From: Monoplex corrugatus
Lineage: Eukaryota > Mollusca > Gastropoda > Littorinimorpha > Ranellidae
Reading direction: 5' to 3'
Assembly (NCBI GenBank): GCA_030674185.1
Contig: CM060306.1
Coordinates: 47,573,770-47,637,769 of the forward strand
DNA: 64,000 nucleotides
Each line of letters begins with the position of its first letter. Position 1 is the first letter of the stretch. This document shows positions 33,562 through 44,779 of the stretch, piece by piece. The position numbers and the translations under genes were made by a program. The notes under the pieces are model-generated. The model searched no databases. It was given only the letters and a program-made list of their open reading frames with translations, and was not told where the DNA came from.

Positions 33562-36500
33562 TCATAAAGTCCTCATTGATGTGTGAACAGACCCAGTGTT
33601 GACCATGTCTTGTGAAGAAACCTCCCAGTGATCAAAGTGTTGTGCTGTTTCACAAAGTGGTGTATGCATATGTTGCAATATGCATGTGTAATTGCTTTGA
33701 TCAGGAAAAAAACCCAGGATTTTGGGGGGCTCTGTGTCCAGCATGTGGGTTTCCAGAGACCTGAATATACAACCTCCGACTTGTTCGAGGACAGCATATA
33801 CTAGCGCCGCAGAAAATCCAAAACCATGAGGCAGTCGATTTTTTATTGAAAAACAACATCTTTTGAAAGAGATGCTTGGCCACCATGCAGTCATCAGTCA
33901 CTCCTTGAGATGGTTTTATCAAACCTGCTTTGTCTTTGAGCAAGATCAGTCCATAAGCTGGTTGATTGCCATCAAATACTTTGACACAAAGCACCATCTG
34001 GCACTCAGAACAATTGATTGTTCTTACCACCATTTTGGCTGCAAAGCCAGCAATATATCCAACTGCTGATCTTTTTGTAAACAGAGAGCTGTGGGAGGTC
34101 AGGAATGTCATCAAGGCCATCATCTACATTGACAGGGACCAGCTCGTAGCGTCATACTATCACGACGTCCTGAGTTGGATCCTCCACTGCCTTTCTCATC
34201 TTACTGATGGATGCTGCTGACACCAGTGTTTTTGTGTCATCCTGAGCTGTGACATTGCCCATCACAATCTTGATATCATGTCTCATCAGCAGTCCTTCGT
34301 ATGACGCTACAAACTGTCTAACAGTGGGACTGTTGATGCATCTCTCAAGTGCTGTTATTGCACTGAAAAACAACTCCAGGTGATCCTGAGACAGTCTGTA
34401 GGTAAGAAGGTATTGAAAGGGCTTGTTTTCATCCACATACTGTTTGTACAATACCTGTGTGACTTTTATGGTGGCCATAAATCCTATGAAGGCTGCTTTG
34501 CTTGGCGTTGTGTACATAAGATTTCCAGCAAAATCGTTCAGAGATCTTATGAAGTCATATGCGCCATCCAACATGGAAGTGGCAGAGACAATCACTTCAA
34601 GGCTTGTCTTCATGCCTTTTGTTTCGGGAGTGTAGAATGTCAATCAGCTGGTCAACTGATTCAAAAGAAATGGACACTTCCATGGTAATTTTGGAACTCA
34701 GCTATCTGCAGGGCATCCTGACAGTATTCAAGCACATCTGCAACACTCCTGTTCAGAGTCTGGCAGCTAGCTTTACTTTCATTTTCTGGCTTTGCCAGCA
34801 CATGTGCACTTGTTTCAATTTATTGGCAAGATGGAGACATTCCTGCTCCTGAATTTGGCACAGTTCTTCCAAGTACTGTGGCTTGATGATGTTTCCCTGT
34901 CCATCTTTGAGAATTTCAGATGCTGCTAATGTGTTTCAGAGGAGTTCAAGCATATGGCAGATGTCCAGCAGAACAAACGCCCTTTCTCCAGTGCCTGCAG
35001 GGTGTGGAAAACTGGGTTCCAAATTGCCTGGATCTACAGAAGCTCCCAGTACTTTCAGCATCAATATGTGGCAAGATAGGGCATCACAAATCAAAGAAAT
35101 GACTTTAACTCCTACATCTGCAAGCTGATGAAGGCACTGACAGATGAAGTTTGCCCTTTTACCAGTTAATCCATTGATTAGAAAATATTTGACTGGAACT
35201 TTCCATGACCCCGTTGACACAGACCACCATGAATAATACAAGGGCTTCAGTAGCTGGTGGAGGTCTATCATCTGTCATCCCATTCCCTATGTTTGTTGAC
35301 ATAGGGAACAAAGCAAAACAACCTACCTACCATCCCATCCACTGCTAGAAGTCATCCCTTTATTGTATTGATATGAGGCAGTGCTAGCCCAAATGTCTTC
35401 CTGACATAATCATATGCCTTTGTGGAATAAGCCAGTAAAATGAGAGCAACGGCTTTTCAGGCAGGGTGATAAATTGAATCCAATTTGGACATCAAGAGCC
35501 ATTTCATTACTTGATGACGTATACCTGAAAAAGTTGTTTCTAACATCTCTGCACAGAATCAGAAACTAAACTTCTATTTCTCAGGGATTCCACAACTTCC
35601 TTCGGTTATGTAATCTTTTTTCTAAGATGAGTGGTTTTCTGATGCAAGAATTTAGGTTTCTTTTTACATGTGTACTGTGTCCTGGTTCTTATCTAATCTC
35701 CTTTTCATCTTGTGGGGACTGATCATGAAGTAAGAATGCTCTGCCCCAACATCTTGATTGCTCTGCCCCAACATCTTGATGGCAGTCAGACACGCCAGTG
35801 GCAAAATGGCCATCTTGTGCTACCTCACTTGTACTTTGCACAGTTAGCAACAGGTCAGAGGTCTCCATATTTGCTGGGGCCTTTCATTCTTTCTTGGCCT
35901 GAAAAAAAGTATTCTTTTTAAAGTGTAAACATCACAAACAGAAAACAAGATAACTACAACTAGCCACAAAAAAAGAAAGCTTGACAAGGCCCTTTATACC
36001 AATATCTTGTAAAGATGAAATAACATTTTGTTTTATTCTTAAATGTCAACATCTGATATAGATCATCATCAAGCTCAAGCTCTGAAGACTGCACATTGTA
36101 AATAGACATCTATGACGTGTATGAATGAATTCATTCTGTAAATATATAACATAAAACTATAATCAAAATATGTACTTTTGTAAGAAATGTGCGTGCACCG
36201 CAGGCATATGTTAATCGAGAGGGAGAGAGGTACGTGGAGAGACAGAGAGAGAGAGAGGGAGGGAGGGAGGGAGAGAGAGAGAGAGAGAGAGATACAAAAC
36301 AAAAGTGAACCAACCAGAGAGAAAAAGTAACTGGTATTGTCACATGGATCATATGCACCTCAGATTACAATAAAGGCAGAATGTATCAAAGGAAATATTA
36401 CAATTTTTTTCAAAATTTATTATTGCACAGGAAAATTAACTCTGTGTGAACTGCTCTTATTTTAGATAGTCTTTACCTTCAGTAAATGCTGGCAAAATTA

Positions 36501-36662
36501 AAAAAGAGAGCATTTTCCTTGAGACAACTGAACTGCCCTGTCCGATCAAAAAACAGGATTCCTCAAAAAAATCAGAATATATTCTGGTGTGTTCAGTGAG
36601 CTGAAAACCCTGTCTCCACATAGCTTTCATCCACACTTTTTTGCCTTGTAGCATTCTTGGGA
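33562..36662 (-). pseudogene. P-element/THAP9-like transposase, decayed
   Basis: From N to C on the minus strand: the second half of a THAP zinc finger after an acceptor-like TTTTGTAG (KKVWMKAMWRQGF, TEHTRIYSDFFEESCF, 36457-36662), in which the usual CSxHF is YSDFF. Then the block KAYDYVRKTFGLALPHI (about 35365-35430). Then the RNase H-like region with WKVPVKYFLINGL, SLICDA and LLDICHMLELL (34936-35271). Then the C-terminal region with YRLSQDHLELFFSAI (34152-34643) and YIAGFAAKMVVRTINCSEC plus GLIKPSQGV (33701-34123). This order is that of P-superfamily transposases. Several frame changes and stops separate the blocks. It lies in an ADAM17 intron in the same orientation as the gene. Confidence 0.85.
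36235..36297. repeat. (GA)n/(GGGA)n tract inside the transposase remnant
   Basis: GA- and GGGA-rich microsatellite interrupting the P-like remnant between its THAP half and the YVRKTF block. Confidence 0.9.
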
Positions 36663-36849
36663 AATCTACAAAAAGAAAGAGAGGTCATTCTGAGCAAACC
36701 TTTCTGTTACTAAATGTTCATGGTGTTTATACCATGAAAACAAACCACTGTTTATGCAACAACTGTTTGTTACAATACTAAGCATTCAGGCTAGCTGAAA
36801 AGTAATGTCCAGGTGAATGAATAATTAATTCCATACTGTGATAGAACCG

Positions 36850-37262
36850 ATAATGTTATTACGGTTGTGAGGCGTGGAGAGTCAACAAGCAAAGCCAGAA
36901 CAAGATTGAGGCAGCCGAGATGTGGTTTCTCAGAAGAATGTTGAGAGTTCCATGGACAGCAAAGAAAACAAACGAGACAGTCTTGATGGAGGCAGACACA
37001 AGAAGATCATTCATAAGGAAGATTAGGAAAAGACAGGCAACACTTATTTTATGAGGAAAGAGGAATTAGAGCACCTGGTCACAACAGGACAGCTGGAGGG
37101 AAAGAGAGCACCAGGTAGACCCAGGGAAAAAATACTGGACGGACTTGAAGAGTGGCTGAAGACAGAGAGGGTGGAAGATGTGCTTGACGCAACAAGGGAT
37201 AGTTACATATGTAGGGCCATGATCGCCAACGCCATGTGGCAAGGCACTTCATGATGATGATG
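36850..37262 (+). pseudogene. 3' end of an endonuclease/RT LINE (copy A)
   Basis: Frames on plus read YGCEAWRVNKQSQNKIEAAE, MWFLRRMLRVPW and GKRAPGRPREKILDGL, then MIANAMWQGTS. This is the thumb and C-terminal region of LINE polymerases commonly found as endonuclease-reverse transcriptase. The last ORF section is 37051-37254, and the copy ends in a short (ATG)n tail (37251-37262), as RTE-type LINEs do. Everything upstream is missing, as in 5'-truncated insertions. A second fragment of the same family is at 59445-59600. Confidence 0.8.
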
Positions 37263-37739
37263 CTGTCAAGACGCAGTCGTCTGGGTGTTGACTTTGTTCT
37301 TGCTAAGCCTTGACCAAATTATCATTTTGGAACCAAAGTTGTTTTCATGGCCCACATGGTTGCCTTGGTGACAGGTGGAGATTTCATTGATATCTTGGTG
37401 GTCAAGGAGTCTAATTTCTGTTTGAGAAATATTTTTTCGGTAGGGCTTGTTTCCCTTGCTGTTTCGCCTCATGCGTGTGAAGGTTGGATCTGTGGGTCTG
37501 TGTTCCGAGGGGCGAGTCACTCTGTTTCTGTTGGTCCTGTGAATCACGCTTTCGGATTCGGTGGATTGTGGGGCCAACCTGAGCTCAGTTCTGATTTTTG
37601 AGTTCTCGTGATACTGGTTTGGACATTTCTGGTCAGTTGCTGTGTGTCTGTGTTTCGGGAAGGGTTTGGGTAGTGGATGGCTACACCTAGTGAACAAGAG
37701 AGACTTCAATCCTTACGTCCGTTACCGCACAGAAAGAAA
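37263..37739. other. 5' leader of the gag-only element or unclassified DNA
   Basis: No motif or LTR pair was found. It lies immediately upstream of the gag coding region and may include its leader. The open frame at 37347-37601 shows no domain. Confidence 0.35.
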
Positions 37740-39262
37740 ATGGCAACGGGAGGAAGGCCAAAGGCTGAAATGACCGAGATGGAGGTCAAAACCAAAGCAA
37801 AGATGGAGAGCCCTTAGGATTCGCTGGTCACGAGTTGATCCTATACATTACGGAAGAAGTACGGTTATTCAGAGAGGCGGAAAGCCGACGCGAGAGAGAC
37901 CGCCTTGATAGGGAAATGCGCAGGAGGAGACTGGAAAACATGACTCCAGAGGAAACACAAGAGTGGGAAAAGAGAGAAAATGAGTTGATGGAGGAACAGG
38001 CGAGGGAAGAGAAAGCCGAAAAGGGACGAATCGATCGACTTAAGAAAATGGAGGAAGAACGGATCCAGCAAGAGCTAGATGCAGTCAAAGAGCGTAGGGC
38101 GATGTTGAAGCGTGAAGAAGAGGAAAGTGCGCGACGCAAGAAACTTCAAGAGCAGGCTGAGGAAGACAGAAAAGCTGAGGCTGCGCGCCGCAAGGAGTTA
38201 GATCTGCAGAGGGCAAAAATGGAACTTGAGGTAGCTCACATCAGGGCTGCAGAAGCTGCCAGAGAGACTGAAGCCAAAATGAGGGAAGAGGAATTCAATA
38301 TGAACAAGGCAAGGCGTGCTGAAGAGCAAGCTAGAGACAAAAGGCAGCAATTAGAGGAAAGAAGGAAAGCAGAGAGAGCTGACCGCAAAAACGTCAAATT
38401 GCCACCGCTCACAGATGATGACTGCAACGAATATTTGCAACATTTTGAGCAAGTAGCAGAACTGTGTGGTTGGAATAAAAAGGCATGGGCTTGTCAGCTG
38501 TTGGCATTACTCCAAGGGAAAGCGAGAGAAGCAGTGCTACGGATGTCAGCGACAAGCATCAAGAATTATTATGACGTTAAGCAAGTGCTACTTAAGCATT
38601 TCCGTTTAGATGCTGACTCCTACCGTCATAAGTTCAGGAAGATGGAGAAAAGAACTTCGGAAACTTTCTCCCAACTGTTAGATCGGTTACATGCTTGTTT
38701 CGTACAGTGGTGTCGATCAGCAGAAAAGGACGAAGACCAGGTTGAGGACGTCTTAGATTTGTTTATGCAGGAGCGCCTGTATGACCAGTTTAACCAGGAG
38801 ATTTGTCTCAAAGTAAAGGAACACAAACCCAAGACTGCAAAGGAGGTAGCTGAGCTGGCAACCACGTTTGTAGAAGCGAGGAGGGCGACCAGAGAGATCC
38901 AGCCAGATCGTCGGATGGGACAGTCTCAAACGACATCATCTGAACCCCAACAATCAACAGCGTCAGACGGCCGGAAATTTTTAAGGCCTACCCAGGAGAC
39001 CAGTCAAGGGCTTAGGGATCAGAAATCCCCGGCCCATTTCCGATCCAGGGAGTGGATTGGGGAGGCAGAGACCAGTGAATATCAGGCCAAACTGTGGATA
39101 TGTGGCAAGGAAGGCCACTTGCAAGCTGAATGCCCCACAAGGAGTGAAGCTGTAGCAAAGAACAAAGATTCGCAACCAACGAAGCCTTCAGCGTTCAGAG
39201 CAGCGGTACGGGAGAGGGAGAAGGAGAATGTGGCAGCTGACTACCTTAGCAGAAGCGGTTAG
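37740..39262 (+). pseudogene. Gag-only LTR-retrotransposon derivative with a Pol scar
   Basis: An ATG at 37740 opens MATGGRPKAEM. A shift near 37813 leads into a frame of more than 470 residues open to 39262. It holds a long charged coiled coil (about residues 5-185), then a Gag/SCAN-like capsid region (LPPLTDDDCNEYLQHFEQVA, VLLKHFRLDADSYRHKFRKM) and a zinc knuckle near residue 420 reading LWICGKEGHLQAEC, where the first Cys of the usual CxxC is replaced by Leu. It ends with ENVAADYLSRSG. In Ty3/gypsy elements NVxADxLSR marks the end of RNase H, so protease, RT and RNase H appear deleted between the knuckle and this scar. No LTR pair was identified. Confidence 0.75.
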
Positions 39263-41100
39263 GGTTATGGCCGTGTAGGTTAGCTGAGGGTGTTGTGTGA
39301 ATCTGAGGAGGGGTATGTATTTTATGTTCACCCCGTAGTCCAGTTGAAAGAACTTGGCAAGGGTGATGTGGCGTCTGTACCTGTTCTGTGCTGTTCTGTG
39401 CTATTCCACTCTATGTCGTTTTGAGGGAGTTTCGGAAAAACTTCTGGTGTTACCAGTATGATTTTCTGACTCTTTGGAGGGGTGAGTTTTGAATTCTGTG
39501 TTTATGGAAGGGCGTTTGTGCCTCTTCCTCGAGATAACCTTGTTAATCGGTAACAGGTTATAAGTGAATTTAAGATGTAGTTCTGGTTCACTTTCGAGAT
39601 TAGTCTATGTATTCTATGTTTCTATGTTCACCCTGTAGTCCAGTTGAGTGTACTTGGCAAGGATGATGTGGCGTCTGTACGAGTTTGTGCTGTTTCTGTG
39701 GTGTTCCAATCCCTATGTCGTTTTGAGGGAGTTGTGTTGTTGGTCGTTGTGTGGTGGTGTGTTGTTCGCGTTTGTTTTAATTTCTGGTTTCCCTAGGTTC
39801 CAAACTGGTTTGAGAGGCTTGCCCAACTGGTTTGTGTGGCGTCGTAACGTAGGTTTGGGTCAGGGTTTATTCGTCGTCGCTGAGATGTAAATTCGCGATT
39901 ATTATCGATTCTCTGCGCCTTGGGTTGTTGATTAGGCCTGGCTTTGGGAATCCAATCCCTTGACGTAGGCATAACCAATTTAGTTTGCTCACAATAAGTA
40001 TTTGTGTTGTTTACTATTTGAGGATAGACCTAGATGAGGTTACCGTTTGGAGATAAGATTGTGTGTTGTGTGGCAGACTGACAGACAGTTGACGAGGAAG
40101 TTAAAGATAAAATGGATATTGTAACTTTATTATTGAGTGCCAGTATGAGTGTGGCTATTGTCAAGGGCCGGTTGATGTTTTGTATTTTGGGCCCATGTCG
40201 TGGTAACGTTCTATGGTTTTATTTTATGTGATTCTGCTATGTGGGCCTTGTGATGGGTATTGAAATTGTTACCTTCATATATTCATAAAATTTGATATGG
40301 GGCTAAGTTTAATTATTTGCCTTGCCTTGCCTTGGGCAATGCGATGGTTACTTATACCTGATTTAAAATCCACTTCGACTGAGAGTCTAACAAAACTTTT
40401 GGGTAACGAAATTATTACCTCTGTGTTCTCATAAGCTTTTGTCGGGGCTAAGTTTAACCATTTACCTTGCCTTGTGCAACGTGATGGTTACTTATACCTG
40501 ACTTCAAGTTCATTTTGGTTGACAGATCAACAAAAGTTTCAAGGGGTTTTTTTGTTTTGTTTTTAATGATTGAAAGTGCCCTTAACTCTTCGAGATGCCC
40601 TGTGGATGATATTGTATACTTGTCTTCGAGATGCCCCGTTGTTTCACAAGAGTTTATTTTGTGATGATTTTTTGTGTGTCTCGTTGAGATGACCCGGGGA
40701 TGAATTTTGTACAAGGTGTTTTGTTTGTGATGCCTTTGACTGTGAAGTGATGTGGAACATAGAACGTTAGTACGTGTGTTGTGTATTTGATGGGATTTAT
40801 GGCGTTGAGCTGTTTTGAGAACCGTTCGTGGGGTTTGGCCAGTCTGGGACTGCCAAGCTGGTTTGGACAGCGTTCCGGTTGAGACTGCCGATGGCGGACG
40901 CTATCGTCAGGTCGACCGTGCAGACTGGTAGCTCTGTGCGTTCGCTGTTAGAGTCCGGGCGCTGTGGTGTTCTTGATAGTTTTTTTTTGTGTGTGTGTGT
41001 GTGCAGTGAATATTTTTGTTTAAAATATATGTTAATGTTATTGTGAACTCCTGTATTGTTGGATGACAGCTATTAAATATGGATGAATGAAAAAAAAGTG
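39263..41100 (+). repeat. 3' non-coding part of the gag-only element with direct repeats
   Basis: A unit containing TTCACCCYGTAGTCCAGTTG, then GATGTGGCGTCTGTAC and ATGTCGTTTTGAGGGAG, occurs at about 39327-39440 and again at 39627-39740, offset 300 bp. A second pair (GGGGCTAAGTTTAAYYATTT, GATGGTTACTTATACCTGA) lies at about 40301-40365 and 40444-40505. Three short copies around TCGAGATGCCC are at 40590-40690. There is no coding capacity. The sequence ends near an A-rich stretch at 41090. Confidence 0.65.
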
Positions 41101-41209
41101 TTTTTTTGACCATTACTGTGTGTTTGGGGCGATAGGTAGATAGGTCTGTAAATTCTGTCTATCCCTCTTAGCAAGATCAGGTCTTAGCGAGCCTGACAGA
41201 TGCGATAGA

Positions 41210-41239
41210 GTCTCTCTCTCTCTCTCTCTCTCTCCTCTC

Positions 41240-41316
<77 letters not shown>
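41210..41316. repeat. (CT)n then (CA)n microsatellite
   Basis: (CT)n about 41211-41280 and (AC)n about 41279-41315. Confidence 0.96.
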
Positions 41317-41317
<1 letters not shown>

Positions 41318-41481
41318 GTAATGAACATGTGTGCGCAAGCATGTGCATGTGTCTGCAAAGTTCAAGTAAGAAATCAATTGTATCTGCCAGCATAGAGATC
41401 TATTCATATTGAATGGTCTGGTGGGTGCAGATGTTAAACCCCAAATAACACCACCAACAAAATAGAACAGACCAAAATTAC

Positions 41482-41602
41482 CTACAGATGTACAACAACT
41501 GGTGTCTCCCCTTGCTCTTGATTGCCAAACGCTTATGTCATCTGTCTCTGTGCTGAAGTGAGTCGGTGTCTGACTCGGATGACATGGTCACTGCTCAATC
41601 AC
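41482..41602 (-). other. Candidate exon of uncertain gene with good splice sites
   Basis: The minus strand shows a pyrimidine-rich TTTTTTTTCCCAG acceptor before 41602 and a CTGTAG|GTAATT donor after 41482 (121 bases). All frames are short. One begins MSSESDTDSLQHRDR and stops. If included in ADAM17 between 44060 and 32573 it would add two residues and a stop before the membrane anchor. It could equally belong to the THAP locus upstream (42994-43459) or be fortuitous. Confidence 0.3.
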
Positions 41603-42454
41603 CTGGGAAAAAAAATGAACGAAATGGCAGCAAATTATATTAGGACACTAAATTGATCATCCTCCACGATGCCAATAAATGATTACATAAATAATTTGCT
41701 ACCTTGTGCAATCAATTGGTTTCTCTACTGCATCATGAGCTATGATGTATTTTATCTCTATGGTATCCTGCATACCAGTCAGTTTCATAATGTCTTAAAT
41801 AATGATATCAACTCACAGTAAATCAAGCAAACATTGCAACTGTCAAGGCAGTTTACATATCGAAACAATGCCTAGATCAAGCAAACATTCAAACAACCGG
41901 AAGTATTTGTGTCCTAAAACAATGGCTGCCACAAAAATTATACCACGTCATACCTCTAGCGTTTTCTGACCAGTCTTGAGTGCAAAAGGGTAGCTGGTTA
42001 CGGTGTGCTTGTTGAACAGTGCTGTGATGATTCCCCTTTGTTTCTTCTTTACCTCAAGTCAGCTATCCACTTACATTACCACTAGCTGCTATTCACATAC
42101 ATAGCAATACACACATCTGTGGGATGAACAGACCTAGCAGTAAGTTTTAACTGTTTTGTTTCCAGGTTCTTCCTGGTGACTTGGTGGGGGGGGGGGAGAG
42201 GAATACAAATGGTAGGTTCTACACAATATGCCACACTGCAAAAAGGCCACCAGCCCATCTTGGGTTTACAAAAAGGTTACCATAAACACGTCACCCAGTT
42301 ACAAATGCACTGATTACTCTTGCTGGCATTTAGTGTCTACTAAACATTAAGTTACAAAAATCTAGTTGAGTCAAAACCAAAAACTGCTAAACACCTAAAG
42401 TACTGGCTAAAGAAAACCCTCTATGAAACTGATACCAAGCTGAAACAATTTTTA
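41603..42454. other. Intronic DNA, nothing recognised
   Basis: A G-run lies at 42186-42196. No gene or repeat family is seen. Confidence 0.5.
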
Positions 42455-42823
42455 TTATGCGATGATGATGATGTCGATGTGGATGATAATCATGATGCTA
42501 TGGAGTTCCATAGCATGACAGGGTTGTACTCTACGCTTACTATCATAATATATCCTGGCGTCAACCAGGCCCGAGAGATACAAACACCTGTGGTGTTGGT
42601 CGAAGATTTGAGCAACACCCTCAATGATGCATCCACGAAGTGGATGAGACTTGACTGTGTGGTTCCAGTCTTCCCAATGAGCCCATAGCACGCCCAACTC
42701 TGGGTAGGAGCTGGTTAGAGCCGAAAAATCCCACAGTGAGTTTTCAAGGTACTGATGGGGATTCGAACCCACAACCTTCCAGTCAGTAGTCAGTTGCATT
42801 AACCACTACACCACAGCGACCGG
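42455..42823 (-). mobile_element. tRNA-derived SINE, copy 2 (most complete)
   Basis: On the minus strand: A box TGGTGTAGTGGTTAATGCAA, B box GGTTGTGGGTTCGAATCCCC, a body shared with 12086-12436, a small hairpin ATCCACTTCGTGGAT missing from copy 1, and a (CAT)n-like 3' tail at 42460-42490. It is the best copy for defining this family in the window. Confidence 0.92.
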
Positions 42824-42993
42824 TAATGATTATCATATGTGCTTATTCTATTTCCTATAACCAGTTTACTCAATAATTCTCTCAAAATAATTTGTTGGTA
42901 AACTCAGTAACAAGAAACTGATTCTAGTAAACCACTCAACATGGTCATAATCATGAATGCTAACACTTTTTGCTGAAAGCCCATTCTACTCAC

Positions 42994-43459
42994 CTCCTCT
43001 TGTTGTCTCCTTTTCTTTACACCTATAGATCATCTGGAAGCAGCTTCATGTTGTCACTTCCCTCTCCCTCGTTGTGGTCAAGCACAGATGGAACACCAGT
43101 GTCTTTTAGTTTTGGGGCAAACTGTAGAAACCCCTCTTTTTTACCAAGATGTGTTTGACGTGTGAAATCCTCATACACAAAGTGTTTTGAACACACCGCA
43201 TCATGATTTTTCAGCATCCACAGTTTGCCCATCTTTCCCTTTCTGTTCAACTTTATGATCCATTCTTTCCTGCAGTGTAGTGTGGGTCCTCAGGTAAGAG
43301 ATGGAAAGACAAAGGCGAATACACTATCACTGTTTCAAAGCAACCAGGTGCAGCACACTCTCTCAGCATCTTGGAACAAAGATAAGCTACACACACCACA
43401 CCTTGGAGATTGAGCATCCTGGAAACAACGTCACAGCGTTGTCTGTCACCGACCGCCAT
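42994..43459 (-). pseudogene. THAP-domain coding region with one frameshift
   Basis: The frame MLRECAAPGC and FHLLPEDP (to about 43280) shifts into RKEWIIKLNRKGK and then AVCSKHFVYEDF. Together these supply the C-x4-C and C-x2-H zinc ligands plus the conserved Trp and Pro of the THAP DNA-binding finger. THAP fingers head P-element transposases and many host regulators. The frame continues through APKLKDTGVPSVLDH to a stop at 43023, and a strong donor GAGGAG|GTGAGT follows at 42994/42993. It may be the N-terminal exon of a P-like transposase or a separate THAP gene. A sequencing indel is possible. Confidence 0.7.
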
Positions 43460-43640
43460 TAAACACGATTTTATGCAAGCAGACGAAATTCACGCGGATG
43501 CATTATGTCTTTTTTTTTCTCAAAATATGACTGTTTTAGCATAAGCGTTTGTGATTTCATACATATCTGTGATTTCAAATAACATTCATTTTAATTTTTC
43601 AAGGCAATTTTGCACAATCCTACAATTTTAAAAAATCAAA

Positions 43641-43662
43641 ACCATGTTTTCAGGACCTTTAA
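43641..43662 (-). repeat. Candidate right terminal inverted repeat of a P-like transposon
   Basis: Its reverse complement, TTAAAGGTCCTGAAAACATG, matches 33114-33136 with one difference. It lies upstream of the THAP region in the transposase orientation. Confidence 0.4.
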
Positions 43663-43734
43663 TGGATGTTATCATTTGTCATCTTTATAAACCATTTGTA
43701 CTGTGATAATTCTCAAGTTCAGAACCACTCAGTA

Positions 43735-43985
43735 TGCTAGCCTCAACATCTCAGCTGGTTGAGCATCAGATTTACATGCAAAGGTCATGGGTTTGAACCT
43801 GGGGAGCCTTGCCTTAAACTGGTCTTCTTACTGTCCATCTTAACATGACTACTGTTAGGGTGGTGTAAGCGTAGTATCAAATATGCCCCCTTCTCCCACT
43901 TCCCTGGAATGGTCATCTCAAACAGCCATATCACCTAAGGTGGGCTCCGATGTAAAACTGAACCAAATCAGATCAAATCAAAACT
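43735..43985 (+). mobile_element. Second tRNA-derived SINE family, single copy
   Basis: TCTCAGCTGGTTGAGCATCA resembles an A box and GGTCATGGGTTTGAACCTGG a B box at tRNA spacing. A body of about 180 bp follows, ending near TCAGATCAAATCAAAAC. It shares no body sequence with the other SINE. Only one copy is in the window. Confidence 0.6.
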
Positions 43986-44059
43986 ACTCAATAAGCCTTC
44001 TTTTTTAAAAACAAAAAAAAAAGAAAACATTCCGCTGATCAAACAAGTGAAACACTCAC

Positions 44060-44138
44060 GAATGCCGTCAATGCTGAGTTTATCCAAGATGTCAAACAGT
44101 CGCTGAACGATGGCATTTTCTGACTTGATGCAAACACC
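44060..44138 (-). CDS. ADAM17: ADAM17 juxtamembrane helix exon
   Basis: 79 bases, acceptor TTTTTCAAG, donor ATTC|GTGAGTG, starting in phase 0 and ending with one base. It encodes GVCIKSENAIVQRLFDILD and KLSIDGI. This matches the vertebrate ADAM17 stretch [20 protein letters not shown], the amphipathic juxtamembrane helix known as CANDIS that binds membrane and substrates. Conserved hydrophobic spacing and the following transmembrane exon make the assignment firm. Confidence 0.9.
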
Positions 44139-44660
44139 CTTGAAAAACAAACATGCCAATCCTAAATCATTTAAAACAAAGTGCCACCACAGGAAAAAAT
44201 ATTCCCGCCAGTGAGAAAATTAAAACTGAAACCATTTTCAACAAATCTGTGTATCTAATCTCATTTTATTTCGTTGTGTTGTGTTATACTGTAGATCAAT
44301 TCACTTTTCATGCAACTTCAAATGAAGAAGTAGATAACAAAGCTGAAAGTAACATGCACCAAGATCAAACATGTGTATTTTATTCCATTATGTTTATAAT
44401 ATGTGTCCAAAAGATGAAAACCAAAAAACTGAGTCAAAAATCAGAAAACACATCATTGGGATAATGTCATTTTGTTTTTTGTTTTTTAACTGTAACACAT
44501 TCTGGCTGAACTCTAGTCTGTCCTTCCTGTTTCAATAATTCAATAAATCATGCATTTTGTTCAATAACAATTTTTTTTAAATATATATATATATACATAT
44601 ATAACACACACACACAACAATTAAGGGCTTTTTCCAACAGTACACCTTCACAGCACTTAC
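44139..44660. other. ADAM17 intron, nothing else recognised
   Basis: Short intron between the juxtamembrane and membrane-proximal exons. (TA)n lies at about 44580-44602. Confidence 0.7.
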
Positions 44661-44770
44661 ATTCTCACAATAGCCCACCACACATGGTCGGCTGTTGGGA
44701 AGAGGATGGTTGTTGTCAAAAGGCTTGCATTCCGCTGTTGCATTATCACGACAACATCTCTGGCAAGACT
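44661..44770 (-). CDS. ADAM17: ADAM17 membrane-proximal domain exon
   Basis: 110 bases, acceptor AGAGTCAG, donor GAGAAT|GTAAGT. It starts with two bases that complete a Glu codon with the 53350-53426 exon and ends in phase 0. It encodes SCQRCCRDNATAECKPF, then NSRPCVVGYCEN. The CQRCC matches vertebrate CKVCC, the CxxC pair whose disulfide isomerisation switches ADAM17 between active and inactive shapes. CVVGYC matches CTVGFC. All cysteines of this stretch are kept. Confidence 0.93.
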
Positions 44771-44779
44771 CTGACTCTT

